Shown here: positions 25,552 to 33,597 of the stretch, one piece after another | How positions within the stretch are numbered: position 1 is the stretch's first letter | Layout: the number at the start of each line of letters is the position of its first letter | Origin: Roseivirga sp. UBA6061 | Lineage (GTDB): Bacteria; Bacteroidota; Bacteroidia; Cytophagales; Cyclobacteriaceae | Length of the DNA stretch: 62,654 nt | Reading direction: 5' to 3' | Assembly: GCA_002427745.1 (NCBI GenBank) | Contig: DIYF01000165.1 | Coordinates: 1 to 62,654 of the forward strand | Position numbers and translations under genes: made by a program | The notes under the pieces: generated by a model | What the model saw: only the letters and a program-made list of their open reading frames with translations | Database searches by the model: none | Told to the model about the DNA's origin: nothing

Positions 25552-26613
25552 CTATTGCTTAAGAAATTCCTGAAGTGATTTGGATATGGCGGGTGCTTCG
25601 ATGAGAAAACCATCATGGCCAAAGCGCGATGGAATGATCTCCAGTTGTGCTCCCGGTATATGAGTGGCCAGATGTGCTTGCTCATCATTGGCAAAAAGTA
25701 AGTCTCCCTCTATGCCCAGCACCAGGGTGCGGGCTTTGATAGAGGAAAGCGCCTGTTCGGCTGATCCTCTGCCGCGACCTACATTGTGAGTGTCCATGGC
25801 TTTGCTGAGGATGTAATATGTTCTGGCGTCAAAACGCTTGCTCAGTTTCAGGCCCTGGTACCGCTGATAACTGTCGGCCCTGAAGTTGTCTCTGGCCTCA
25901 TTGTCATCTTCCTGGCTACTGTTAAAAGCCTCACGGGTACGATAAGAAATCATGGCCATGGCCCTGGCGGCTTCTGCTCCTTTTTTACCACCATTAGGCG
26001 AGGCGGAGAAGAAGGAGGGGTCGGCCTCCATAGCCATGCGCTGGGCTGCCCTGAAAGCAATACCCCAGGGTGTGCTTCTGGCTCCTGTGGCCAGAATACA
26101 GAGGTTTTTAAAGGTATCGGGTTCTGCAATGGCCCATTCCAGCAGTTGCTGCCCGCCCATGGATCCTCCCAGGCCCAGGTATATCTCCTCTATACCCAGG
26201 TGTCTGCGAAGTAGCTGATGGGCTCTGACGATATCGCGGATGGTAAAATCCGGGAAATTGGTCAGATAGCGCTCTCCGTTTTCTGGGTTAAAATCCCTTG
26301 GACCCGTAGTGCCGTAGCACGAGCCTATGATATTGGCACAAATGATATAATGGTCTTCCGGATTGACCAGGTCGTCCGTTCCTACCAGCCCCGGCCACCA
26401 TTCCAGAGGATCGGAGTTCGCGGTTAAAGCGTGAGCCACCCACACTACATTATCTTTTCTGGTATTGAGCGTGCCGGATGTATGGTAAGTGATGCGAAGC
26501 TCGGGCAGGCTTTCTCCTGATTCCAGTACAAAGGGTAACGGATGGTAGTAAGTCTGTCGGGTTACTGGGCTATATGTATTCTGCTCTTCGGTAGATTTCA
26601 CTGCTGCTGTCAT
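25552..26613 (-). CDS. metX: Homoserine O-acetyltransferase
   Basis: A 353-residue alpha/beta-hydrolase-fold enzyme that transfers acetyl from acetyl-CoA to homoserine, the first step of methionine synthesis. The family opening is NVVWVAHALTANSD, with NIIGSCYGTTGPRDFNP; nucleophile Ser in LGGSMGGQQ; Asp in GIEGDLLFAND; His in FGHDGFLIE. Length is normal. It is the first gene after the SAM-I riboswitch and is adjacent to hom, so it is expected to be repressed when S-adenosylmethionine is plentiful. Confidence 0.95.
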   Translation of the reverse strand: MTAAVKSTEEQNTYSPVTRQTYYHPLPFVLESGESLPELRITYHTSGTLNTRKDNVVWVAHALTANSDPLEWWPGLVGTDDLVNPEDHYIICANIIGSCYGTTGPRDFNPENGERYLTNFPDFTIRDIVRAHQLLRRHLGIEEIYLGLGGSMGGQQLLEWAIAEPDTFKNLCILATGARSTPWGIAFRAAQRMAMEADPSFFSASPNGGKKGAEAARAMAMISYRTREAFNSSQEDDNEARDNFRADSYQRYQGLKLSKRFDARTYYILSKAMDTHNVGRGRGSAEQALSSIKARTLVLGIEGDLLFANDEQAHLATHIPGAQLEIIPSRFGHDGFLIEAPAISKSLQEFLKQ

Positions 26614-26685
26614 GATTTTGCCTTAAATGGATGTGTTCGGCCCCGTGGTATGGAGGGGCTGATACTGGAAAGAACAAGGTAAGGG

Positions 26686-26704
26686 CCTGCTCAGGCCTTG
26701 CTTA
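26686..26704 (-). promoter_or_regulatory. GC-rich hairpin in the metX leader
   Basis: Complementary arms around GGCCTG-CT-CAGGCC lie between the riboswitch aptamer and the metX start. It has no long T-tract on the minus strand, so it may be part of the riboswitch expression platform rather than a standard terminator. Confidence 0.35.
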
Positions 26705-26748
26705 ACTTGTGCTCTCCGATTGAAAAGATTAGGCTAAATGAAGTTTGT

Positions 26749-26769
26749 GTCGACTGGTATCCAGTCGAC
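26749..26769 (-). promoter_or_regulatory. Perfect 9-bp hairpin downstream of the aptamer
   Basis: GTCGACTGG, a three-base loop and CCAGTCGAC lie 45 bp past the aptamer in the metX leader. It is probably a leader structure; no T-tract follows on the minus strand. Confidence 0.45.
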
Positions 26770-26813
26770 CGGCTTGCGCCTGTCTGTGCTTTCTGTATTG
26801 TCATTATCGTACA

Positions 26814-26929
26814 ATTTATATTCTCCCGAATGTCACCCGACATTCTCTGGGATCAGGAATTAGCACCTTTCCACTGCGGATGGTTGCTAGCGCTTCAAAG
26901 AGCCTGTCTCTCCACGCTTCTTTATAAAT
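26814..26929 (-). ncRNA. SAM-I riboswitch controlling metX-hom
   Basis: On the minus strand the SAM-I core is clear: GAAGCGTGGAGAGACAGGCTC, then TTTGAAGCGCTAGCAACC, then GGTGCTAATTCC. Helix P1 closes with ATTTATA (26929-26923) and TATAAAT (26820-26814), and P4 forms from GAATGTC and GACATTC. The element is in the leader of metX, downstream of a good promoter (26965-26995). By family knowledge, S-adenosylmethionine binding lowers expression. About 200 nt separate the aptamer from the metX start and contain two hairpins that could be the switch platform. Confidence 0.93.
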
Positions 26930-26964
26930 CGATCCTCAGAACGAGGTTTTTCGACTTGTGACAG

Positions 26965-26995
26965 CAAACGTAGGGGCTCCATTTGATGTTTCAAA
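26965..26995 (-). promoter_or_regulatory. Promoter of the riboswitch-metX-hom transcript
   Basis: Minus-strand TACGTTTG (26972-26965) is a full match to TAnnTTTG, with TTTG (26995-26992) 19 bp upstream, the Bacteroidota -7/-33 layout. Transcription would start about 30 nt before helix P1 of the riboswitch. Confidence 0.82.
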
Positions 26996-27081
26996 GAAAA
27001 ATTTGAAAAAGTCACTTATTACCGCTGTCAGGTCAGGCGGGCCTTTGGCTAAACTGTATATTTACAGCAACTGACTTTTCT

Positions 27082-27981
27082 ATGTTATCCATCGCCTATG
27101 AAGCTTTTTACCAGGTAGCCAGTCATCTGAGCTTTTCCAAAGCGGCAGATGCACTGTATATATCTCAGCCCGCTGTCAGTAAGCAAATCAAGAAACTGGA
27201 GGGAGAACTGGGAGTTCCGCTATTTGAGAGAAGAGGAAGCAGCATACTCCTGACCGCCTCAGGCGAGAAACTTCTGTACTACCTCAAGCAGGCCAGACAT
27301 ATTCAAAAACAGATGGAATCTGACCTGGATATCATCAAGACGGCACTGCGCGCCAAGGGCGAATTGAGAATAGGGGCCAGTACCACACTCTCTTTGTATG
27401 TGCTGCCAAAGGTCCTTTCCCTTTTTCGAAAGAAGTGGCCGGAGATCAAAATCACCCTGATCAACCGAAATACAGAGAATGTACTAATCGCACTGCGGGA
27501 TGGAGATATAGACCTGGCGGTTGTGGAAGACAGACAGGAAGGCAGCGGGGTTCACTATGAGTTTTTCATGCATGATCGGGTAATACCCATCTGCTCAAGT
27601 CAAAGCCCCTATGCCGGTAAACCCATCAGCCTGGCCGAGCTAAAAGACATTCCGCTGGCCATGCGAGAAATTGGTTCCGGTACACTGTCGGCCTGGTCCA
27701 GACAGCTAAACCAACTGGAAATCCAGGCTGCTGACCTGAATATTAAAGCCAGACTGGGTGGGACAGAAGCGCTCAAAAACTTTCTGATAGAAGATACAGC
27801 GATTGGGTTTTTGTCCCCGCTGGCCATTAAAAGAGAAATGGAACTGGGGCTTTTGAGTGAGGTAAATATTCCAGAGCTGATAGCCGAAAGAGAACTGAGT
27901 TTTGTGACCCGCACAGGAGAAACACTGACAGGTGTTGCACGTGACTTTATCAAAGAAGCTAAATCTTATTATAACTCATAG
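27082..27981 (+). CDS. LysR-family transcriptional regulator (CysL/YeiE-like)
   Basis: A 299-residue LysR regulator with an N-terminal helix-turn-helix (LSFSKAADALYISQPAVSKQIKKLEGELG) and a periplasmic-binding-like effector domain (RIGASTTLSLYVLPKVLSLF; IDLAVVEDRQEGSG). The effector domain resembles those of CysL and YeiE, which respond to sulfur compounds. It is divergent from metX-hom by 468 bp and is followed after about 60 bp by a threonine-synthase-family enzyme and a YeiH exporter. In Escherichia coli yeiE is likewise next to yeiH. A sulfite- or sulfur-linked regulator of the two genes downstream is a reasonable inference. Confidence 0.88.
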   Translation: MLSIAYEAFYQVASHLSFSKAADALYISQPAVSKQIKKLEGELGVPLFERRGSSILLTASGEKLLYYLKQARHIQKQMESDLDIIKTALRAKGELRIGASTTLSLYVLPKVLSLFRKKWPEIKITLINRNTENVLIALRDGDIDLAVVEDRQEGSGVHYEFFMHDRVIPICSSQSPYAGKPISLAELKDIPLAMREIGSGTLSAWSRQLNQLEIQAADLNIKARLGGTEALKNFLIEDTAIGFLSPLAIKREMELGLLSEVNIPELIAERELSFVTRTGETLTGVARDFIKEAKSYYNS

Positions 27982-28039
27982 TTATAGTATATTGCTTTTA
28001 ATCATTTGACTGGTTATAGTAAAAGATGGAGTATTGGGT

Positions 28040-29218
28040 GTGAATACCCTACAACATCAGACCTCTCTCGCAAACCAGCTTGCCTGCTCTAATTGTGGTA
28101 AGCCCTATTCTTTATACAATCTTCAGACTTTTTCTACCTGTTGTAATAAACCATTGGTCACTACCTATCATTTGAGTGACTCATTCAAAAAAGAAATGTT
28201 GGCAGAAAGGCCTGCCACTATGTGGCGTTATGCTGAAGTATTACCGGTTTTAGCCCCGGAAAACATAGTAAGCCTTGGCGAAGGTATGACACCGATAATA
28301 GAGCTCAATCGCCTGGCCGCCCGACACGATTTTCAAAATCTCATGCTCAAGGATGAAGGGCTTAACCCCACAGGATCCTTTAAGGCGAGAGGTTTGAGTA
28401 TGGCCATTTCCAGGGCAAAGGAACTGGGCGTAGAGCAGGTAGTGGTGCCAACAGCGGGTAATGCGGGAGGGGCCATGAGTGCCTACTGCGCTGCTGCCGG
28501 TATCAGGGCAACTGTGGTTATGCCAGGGCATACCCCCAAAATCTTTCAGCAGGAGTGTCACTACTATGGGGCAGAGGTTATTCTGGTTGAAGGCCTCATC
28601 GATAAAAGTGGACAGGTGGCCGCAAAAATCGAAAAGGAGCAGGGAGCTTTTAACATCGCCACCCTCAAAGAGCCTTACCGGTTGGAGGGTAAAAAAACCA
28701 TGGGATACGAAATAGCCGAGCAACTGAACTGGGAGTTGCCGGATGTGATACTATATCCCACAGGCGGGGGAACCGGTCTGATCGGCATCTGGAAAGCCTT
28801 TCATGAAATGATTCAGCTCGGTTGGCTTCCGTCAGATGTAAAGTTGCCCAGAATGGTTGTGGTGCAGGCTGAAAACTGCGCACCCATGGTAGATTTTATT
28901 CAGGGAAGTGAACGGGGGCTTGAGGCTTATACAGAGTCAGTAGCCAATGGCCTGGCAGTACCAGTGGCCTTTGGCAAGGACATGATCAGGGCTGTGGTGG
29001 AAGAGTCCGATGGCCTGGCTTTGACAGTGACAGACCAGGAGATGGCAGCAGGTATGAGAGAAGTGTCAGCCGCGGAAGGTATCCTGGTTGCTCCGGAAGG
29101 AGCCGCTCTATGGAAAGCTCTTTTAAAGCTCAGGGAGCAGGGACAGATAGCTGATGGCGAGAGGGTGCTTATGGTGAACACAGGAAACGGGTACAAGTAT
29201 CTGGAGAATTTTCAATAA
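28040..29218 (+). CDS. Threonine-synthase-family PLP enzyme (possible cysteate synthase)
   Basis: A 392-residue fold-type II PLP enzyme with a zinc-ribbon-like N-terminus (Cys16, Cys19, Cys34, Cys35), PLP Lys115 in NPTGSFKARG, substrate loop PTAGNAGGA and phosphate-binding PTGGGTGLIG. Start: the GTG at 28040 has GGAG eight bases upstream, better placed than the TTG at 28034. The sequence is closest to COG0498 threonine synthases, but its neighbours are a CysL/YeiE-like LysR and a YeiH exporter, and no homoserine kinase is present. Cysteate synthase, which makes cysteate from phosphoserine and sulfite, is a close relative and would fit a sulfur locus of a sulfonolipid-making Bacteroidota. Confidence 0.85.
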   Translation: MNTLQHQTSLANQLACSNCGKPYSLYNLQTFSTCCNKPLVTTYHLSDSFKKEMLAERPATMWRYAEVLPVLAPENIVSLGEGMTPIIELNRLAARHDFQNLMLKDEGLNPTGSFKARGLSMAISRAKELGVEQVVVPTAGNAGGAMSAYCAAAGIRATVVMPGHTPKIFQQECHYYGAEVILVEGLIDKSGQVAAKIEKEQGAFNIATLKEPYRLEGKKTMGYEIAEQLNWELPDVILYPTGGGTGLIGIWKAFHEMIQLGWLPSDVKLPRMVVVQAENCAPMVDFIQGSERGLEAYTESVANGLAVPVAFGKDMIRAVVEESDGLALTVTDQEMAAGMREVSAAEGILVAPEGAALWKALLKLREQGQIADGERVLMVNTGNGYKYLENFQ

Positions 29219-30141
29219 TGCGCCTGCGGATTAAAAAGCTGCTTTTCTTTATCATCATGGCCATATGTGCTCTGCCGGTGATTGGTGCTCCGGTGGCACT
29301 GTTGTCAGGTTTTGTATTCAGAAATCTGGCAGGGAGTGATGAATTTATCAATGCACCCAAACTGTCAAAAGCAGGCTTGCAAGCCGCTGTGATTGGCCTG
29401 GGCCTTTGTATCAATATAGAACAGGCCGCAGCTACAGGCACAAATGGTCTTATGCTCATCATGGTTTCGGTTATTACGGTATTGGTACTCGGTATTTTGC
29501 TGGCCAGATGGATAGGCCTTGAAAGAAACCTCTCTTTTCTTATCTCTTCAGGAACGGCCATCTGCGGAGGAAGTGCCATTGCTTCTGTTGCTCCGGTAAT
29601 GGATGCCCCTGTCAAGGATATTTCTGTCGCCCTGAGTGTCGTGTTTGTGCTCAATGCTGTGGCCATATTTGTATTTCCGGGCCTGGGTTACCTCCTGGAT
29701 ATGAGTCAGACACAGTTTGGTCTGTGGTGTGCAGTAGCCATTCATGATACGAGCTCTGTTGTGGGGGCCGCATCGGTATACGGGCAGCAGGCTCTTGAAC
29801 TGGCTACCACAGCTAAGCTGGCCAGGGTGCTGTGGATTATTCCGGTGGTAGTGATTCTTTCTGTTTTGAACAGAAACGGAAAAAGAATGAAGCTTCCCTG
29901 GTTCATCCTTTTGTTTGTACTGGCCCTGGTGGTCAATTATAATGTTTCGTTGCCTGACGGGTTCACCCTGGCAGTTTTTCAGGTTTCAAAATCCCTTATG
30001 AGCATAGTCTTGTTCATGATGGGCTCCACGCTCGTCCTCAAAAAATTAAGACAGGTTGGCTATAAGCCCTTATTGTTCGGAGCATTGCTATGGACTGTAA
30101 TAGGTACTGCATCGGCCTGGTTCATTGTGGCGTTTTTCTGA
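29218..30141 (+). CDS. YeiH-family putative sulfate/sulfite exporter
   Basis: A 307-residue membrane protein with about nine helices of the YeiH/UPF0324 type: LSGFVFRNLAG, KAGLQAAVIGLGLCINIEQA, the conserved SSGTAICGGSAIASVAPVM and AIHDTSSVVGAASVYG. Its ATG overlaps the stop of the preceding gene (TAATG), so the two are coupled. The family is annotated as a putative sulfate exporter, and links to sulfite have been reported. It would remove excess sulfite or sulfate while the enzyme upstream uses it; the direction of transport is not proven. Confidence 0.88.
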   Translation: MRLRIKKLLFFIIMAICALPVIGAPVALLSGFVFRNLAGSDEFINAPKLSKAGLQAAVIGLGLCINIEQAAATGTNGLMLIMVSVITVLVLGILLARWIGLERNLSFLISSGTAICGGSAIASVAPVMDAPVKDISVALSVVFVLNAVAIFVFPGLGYLLDMSQTQFGLWCAVAIHDTSSVVGAASVYGQQALELATTAKLARVLWIIPVVVILSVLNRNGKRMKLPWFILLFVLALVVNYNVSLPDGFTLAVFQVSKSLMSIVLFMMGSTLVLKKLRQVGYKPLLFGALLWTVIGTASAWFIVAFF

Positions 30142-30444
30142 TCCGATGCGATTCAGAAGCCTTCCTTTGCCCTCCTCTTCAAAATTATTATTGCGCTAAG
30201 TCCCTATTCGCATATCATAAAAAGCCGGTTGAAGCGTTACTGCGATATGCTGGGTAAAAAAGTACATCACAGGCTTCTCCTCAACTTTTAGGAGTAAAAG
30301 TCATCTTAATCCATGGCCAGGCATTTCGTTAAATGTATGGTAGGTGGAAATTTTTTTCCTTTTAAGACGGATAGAAACGCTCGGTTTTTATCGTTCTGAA
30401 TGTTGTACGGAGGGGTTGGTATTTTTACATTTAAAATAAATATT
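30142..30444. other. 303-bp gene-free leader of the OmpA operon
   Basis: No open reading frame of note. A weak hairpin (ctcct/aggag, about 30275) is present, and TACATTTA close to 30430 is a partial match to the -7 promoter consensus. Nothing else could be recognised. Confidence 0.4.
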
Positions 30445-32019
30445 ATGATGGTTAGGGTTCGCTACATATTGGCATTCTGCTTCCTGTTTTCTGTGTCAGT
30501 TCAGGCTCAGTCACTGCGGAAAGGACTGATCCTTAACCTCACGTTTAATAACTCCACTCAGGATGAGAGTCGTTTCGGGAATGACGGTCGCATCATTGGC
30601 AATCAGCTCTATGAGGAAGATCGCTTTGGCAATGCCTGTAGTGCTTTGGCCCTTGATGGTGAAGACTCGTTCGTGAGCGTGCCCTCTTCCTCCAGTCTTA
30701 ACAGCCCTAGTTCTGAACTTACCATATCGGCATGGATCAAACCCAAGCGTGGTAAGATGAATACCTACGGTCTGATGTGGTTCACCATTTGTGCCAAGGG
30801 AAACCGGGCTACCGAAGCTCCCAATTCTCCACACTATCGCTTCCAGGTTTCGTCCAAAACGGTTTCTATCAATACCGCTTTTACAGAAAATGTAGATGTG
30901 CCCATTTTGCCCAATGTATGGTACCACTGTGTTATGGTCTATAATGGCAAGAGCGTAAAAACTTATATCAACAATGACCTGATTCAGAACTTTCCTTTTA
31001 CCGACCGACTGGTTGCCAATAATCAACCTTTGGAGATTGGCAGGGACATTCCGGGCAACCTGGAAATGCACCACGGTCTTATCGATGACCTGAGGGTTTA
31101 TAACAGGGCTTTGAGCACTACGGAGGTCAAGCGGCTCTATGATCAACCAGAGCAGGGTACTGTGGGAAACTGTGCTACCGGGGTGGCTGCCAATACCCCT
31201 CAGACCCCTTCGGTTCCTGTTTCCATTCCTTCCGTGCCGGATACGGTGTTTGTACCCGTAAGAGATACGGTAGAAGTAGAAAAAATAGTTTATCAGACAG
31301 ACACCCTCAGACTGTATGAAAGAGATACGGTAGAGGTATTCAGGACAGATACCATTCAGGTAGAAGTGCCGAAAACAGATACCCTCTATGTTTATCAGCG
31401 AGATACCATTGAGGTAGAAAGGGAAGTGGTGAGGTATGATACACTCAGGCAGGAGGTTGTAAAATATGATACCCTGGAAGTGGTGAAGCGCGACACCGTG
31501 TTTATCACACAAAACAGTGATCCCATTCGGGATACGGTCTACATCAGGGTGCCACCTGATACGGTGAGAATTGTGAAACGTGATACGGTCTTTGTTACCC
31601 GCGAACCGGAGGGAAGTGAAGGACTTATCCTGCCGGACTATTCCCCATTTGAAACAAACTCTGTATCAGTAGGAGACCGGCTGGTACTCCGGTACATTGA
31701 ATTCATCAAAGGTACGTCCGATCTTAAACCAGGCTATGAGCCGACCATTGTGAAGCTCGTTGGCTGGATGAAGACATATCCCGGAGCGCTGATCAGGCTG
31801 GATGGACATACCGATAATTTCGGAGGTAAAGATAAACTCATGAAGCTGTCATTAGAGCGGGCCGATGCCGTGAAACGCATTCTGGTGGCGAATGGCGTTG
31901 ATGAAAAAAGAATTAAAACCAAGGGGTTCGGAGGTTCCGATCCGCGTAACGATAACTCGACAAATAAGAAGAAGGCAGAGAACAGGAGAGTCGAAGTAAC
32001 TATTCTCAAACTCAAATGA
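30445..32019 (+). CDS. LamG-OmpA outer-membrane protein with DT-repeat linker
   Basis: A 524-residue exported protein; I chose the ATG at 30445 because a signal peptide (MMVRVRYILAFCFLFSVSVQ, cleavage near QAQ) begins there. Order: LamG/concanavalin-like lectin domain (residues about 25-235); a 120-residue linker (about 265-390) with thirteen copies of a (P/R/T/Y)DT(V/L/I) tetrapeptide; then an OmpA-type peptidoglycan-binding domain (about 415-524; LDGHTDNFGGKDKLMKLSLERADAV). It probably bridges outer surface and cell wall. It is the first gene of the operon that carries the DUF2233-type proteins; the next gene overlaps it by 4 bp. Confidence 0.9.
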   Translation: MMVRVRYILAFCFLFSVSVQAQSLRKGLILNLTFNNSTQDESRFGNDGRIIGNQLYEEDRFGNACSALALDGEDSFVSVPSSSSLNSPSSELTISAWIKPKRGKMNTYGLMWFTICAKGNRATEAPNSPHYRFQVSSKTVSINTAFTENVDVPILPNVWYHCVMVYNGKSVKTYINNDLIQNFPFTDRLVANNQPLEIGRDIPGNLEMHHGLIDDLRVYNRALSTTEVKRLYDQPEQGTVGNCATGVAANTPQTPSVPVSIPSVPDTVFVPVRDTVEVEKIVYQTDTLRLYERDTVEVFRTDTIQVEVPKTDTLYVYQRDTIEVEREVVRYDTLRQEVVKYDTLEVVKRDTVFITQNSDPIRDTVYIRVPPDTVRIVKRDTVFVTREPEGSEGLILPDYSPFETNSVSVGDRLVLRYIEFIKGTSDLKPGYEPTIVKLVGWMKTYPGALIRLDGHTDNFGGKDKLMKLSLERADAVKRILVANGVDEKRIKTKGFGGSDPRNDNSTNKKKAENRRVEVTILKLK

Positions 32020-32702
32020 CCCGAATAAGACGCTATTTACTCCTCACACTCCTTATTCCAATCAATTGCTTCGCTCAACAAGGCACTTCTGTACTTGATG
32101 GAGTAGACTACCGGCAATATGCGGCTAACCCCGGTTTATATAACCTGGATTCGCTGCACGGCCACGCACAATGGCTGGATGATCAGAAGCTGGATACCCG
32201 GGTTCATCTTGAAACACTTTACTCGATCCATTTTGAAAGAGCTCCTGTCAATACGAATGACCTGCCCAAGCTGGCCAGAGAAATAGCGCTGGGCACCGAT
32301 ATGATGAACGCGGAGAATATGAATATTCAGATTCTGGCCGATATGTTGCTTCAAACATTGAGTGATTCGGTTCAGAATGGACTGAATAATGAATATCTGG
32401 ATAAGAAAGATCCTGAATTACTGGCGGTGATCGATCAGCTGAGGGCTGTGCAATACAGCGTGAGTATTCCCGTGTCTGACAAAGAGAAATTTATCATGAA
32501 TGTGAAGCAGGGTAACTTCAGCTACGTATTCACGCGGTTTAAAACCCGCTGTATTCTGGACTGCTCCAATGGCTTGTGCGAACCCATGTGCCGTTGGTTC
32601 TGGGCACTGTCTCTGATAGGGCTGGTGTCACTGGTACTTTTAATTATTTACCGAAAACGAATTCGTCTCTTCTCACGACTCAGACGATCTGCAAAAACCT
32701 AA
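32016..32702 (+). CDS. Exported, tail-anchored protein of unknown function
   Basis: A 228-residue protein with a signal peptide (YLLLTLLIPINCFAQ) and a C-terminal transmembrane helix about residues 191-211 (WALSLIGLVSLVLLIIYRK). The body is helical with no known motif; a Cys-rich patch (RCILDCSNGLCEPMCRWF) lies just before the helix. It starts within the OmpA gene stop (ATGA) and ends 26 bp before the first paralogue, so it is part of the same operon. Probably a membrane-attached partner of the cluster. Confidence 0.75.
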   Translation: MTRIRRYLLLTLLIPINCFAQQGTSVLDGVDYRQYAANPGLYNLDSLHGHAQWLDDQKLDTRVHLETLYSIHFERAPVNTNDLPKLAREIALGTDMMNAENMNIQILADMLLQTLSDSVQNGLNNEYLDKKDPELLAVIDQLRAVQYSVSIPVSDKEKFIMNVKQGNFSYVFTRFKTRCILDCSNGLCEPMCRWFWALSLIGLVSLVLLIIYRKRIRLFSRLRRSAKT

Positions 32703-32727
32703 ATCTGAAATCAAAAACATTAAGCAT

Positions 32728-33597
32728 ATGTACAACCGATATTTAATAGTGCTGACACTGCTCACTTTTGTGTGCAGCCCCGGTCTGAAGGCACAATACA
32801 GCCTGTCGAGCAAGGCGCAGCTTCGCGATGGACACGTCAATGTGTTTGAACTATCCAAAGGGGGCACAAAGTATGGAAATGCCATCTGGATGGACCGCAC
32901 CAAAAGTGGCAGCCGTATCAAGGCCAAATACTTTGCTTCCGGTAATACCTTTCAAAAATTTATGAGCTGGAAGGGAGACAAGAACATTATTCTCGTTTCC
33001 AGTGGTGCCTATAGCTCAGGTTATAGCAATAACAGCATCCCAATTGGAATCTGTGTTGACAACGGACAGATTGTCAACCGGGCCATTGATCAGAAAATGG
33101 ACGGTTTGGTGATCGTAGAAGCAGTCGGGGGTGTCCGGGTGTCTGATGTGGAAAAGGGCAACCTTTATCTCGGCAGCCTCGGAAAAAGAGTCAACCCCAT
33201 CAAAGATAAGATTGTGTTGCTCAACTGGGGCCGACAGGAATCAGCTACTATTTTTCAGACCCACCTGCTGGCTTATGACAACAAGCTCAGAACCTACTCC
33301 AATGGTAATTCCAAGCGCGCCTCCCGGGGTATGCTGGCACTGGTTACTGACAGCGACAATAATGTCATGCACATCCTATTTGAAATTGACCGGGAAGTGT
33401 CTCTTTACAATGCAGCAAAAGACGTGTTGAGCACGCTCAAAAGGAGGAAGCTTGATGTGGTGGGGATCATGAACCTGGACCGGGGAGCCTATGATATCAT
33501 GGAGGCCTATAACGATGAAAACAGGGCCATGTCATTCTTAAATGGTTCGGTACCGGTATCTAGTGCCACGAATCTGTTGGTCTACTATTATGAGTAA
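32728..33597 (+). CDS. Secreted diverged phosphodiester-glycosidase-fold paralogue 1
   Basis: A 289-residue exported protein (signal MYNRYLIVLTLLTFVCSPGL, cleavage near KAQ). About half its residues match the next gene product. The layout follows DUF2233/NAGPA domains: IILVSSGAYSSGY at the place of AMNGGIFNP; IPIGICVDNGQIVNR for GLYIEKGK; IMNLDRGAYD for LYLDGAIS. The N-G-G and Q-S-G-P motifs of active members are lost, so catalysis is unlikely. It may bind the same class of ligand. Its end overlaps the next start by 8 bp (ATGAGTAA). Confidence 0.72.
   Translation: MYNRYLIVLTLLTFVCSPGLKAQYSLSSKAQLRDGHVNVFELSKGGTKYGNAIWMDRTKSGSRIKAKYFASGNTFQKFMSWKGDKNIILVSSGAYSSGYSNNSIPIGICVDNGQIVNRAIDQKMDGLVIVEAVGGVRVSDVEKGNLYLGSLGKRVNPIKDKIVLLNWGRQESATIFQTHLLAYDNKLRTYSNGNSKRASRGMLALVTDSDNNVMHILFEIDREVSLYNAAKDVLSTLKRRKLDVVGIMNLDRGAYDIMEAYNDENRAMSFLNGSVPVSSATNLLVYYYE

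Noticed and set aside
25551..25694. Extended homoserine dehydrogenase start
   Set aside because: The extra 48 residues are read from inside metX; the Rossmann motif begins directly after the ATG at 25550.
26698..26961. Rightward 87-codon ORF upstream of the LysR gene
   Set aside because: It lies antisense across the SAM-I riboswitch, has no family resemblance and its sequence is explained by the RNA structure.
30511..31512. Antisense 333-codon ORF inside the OmpA-LamG gene
   Set aside because: The long frame arises from the regular DT-repeat coding; the product is low in motifs and the sense protein has clear domains.
31240..31620. CRISPR-like or DNA satellite repeat
   Set aside because: Repeats are at protein level (DT tetrapeptides) with irregular spacing and no constant DNA repeat with unique spacers.
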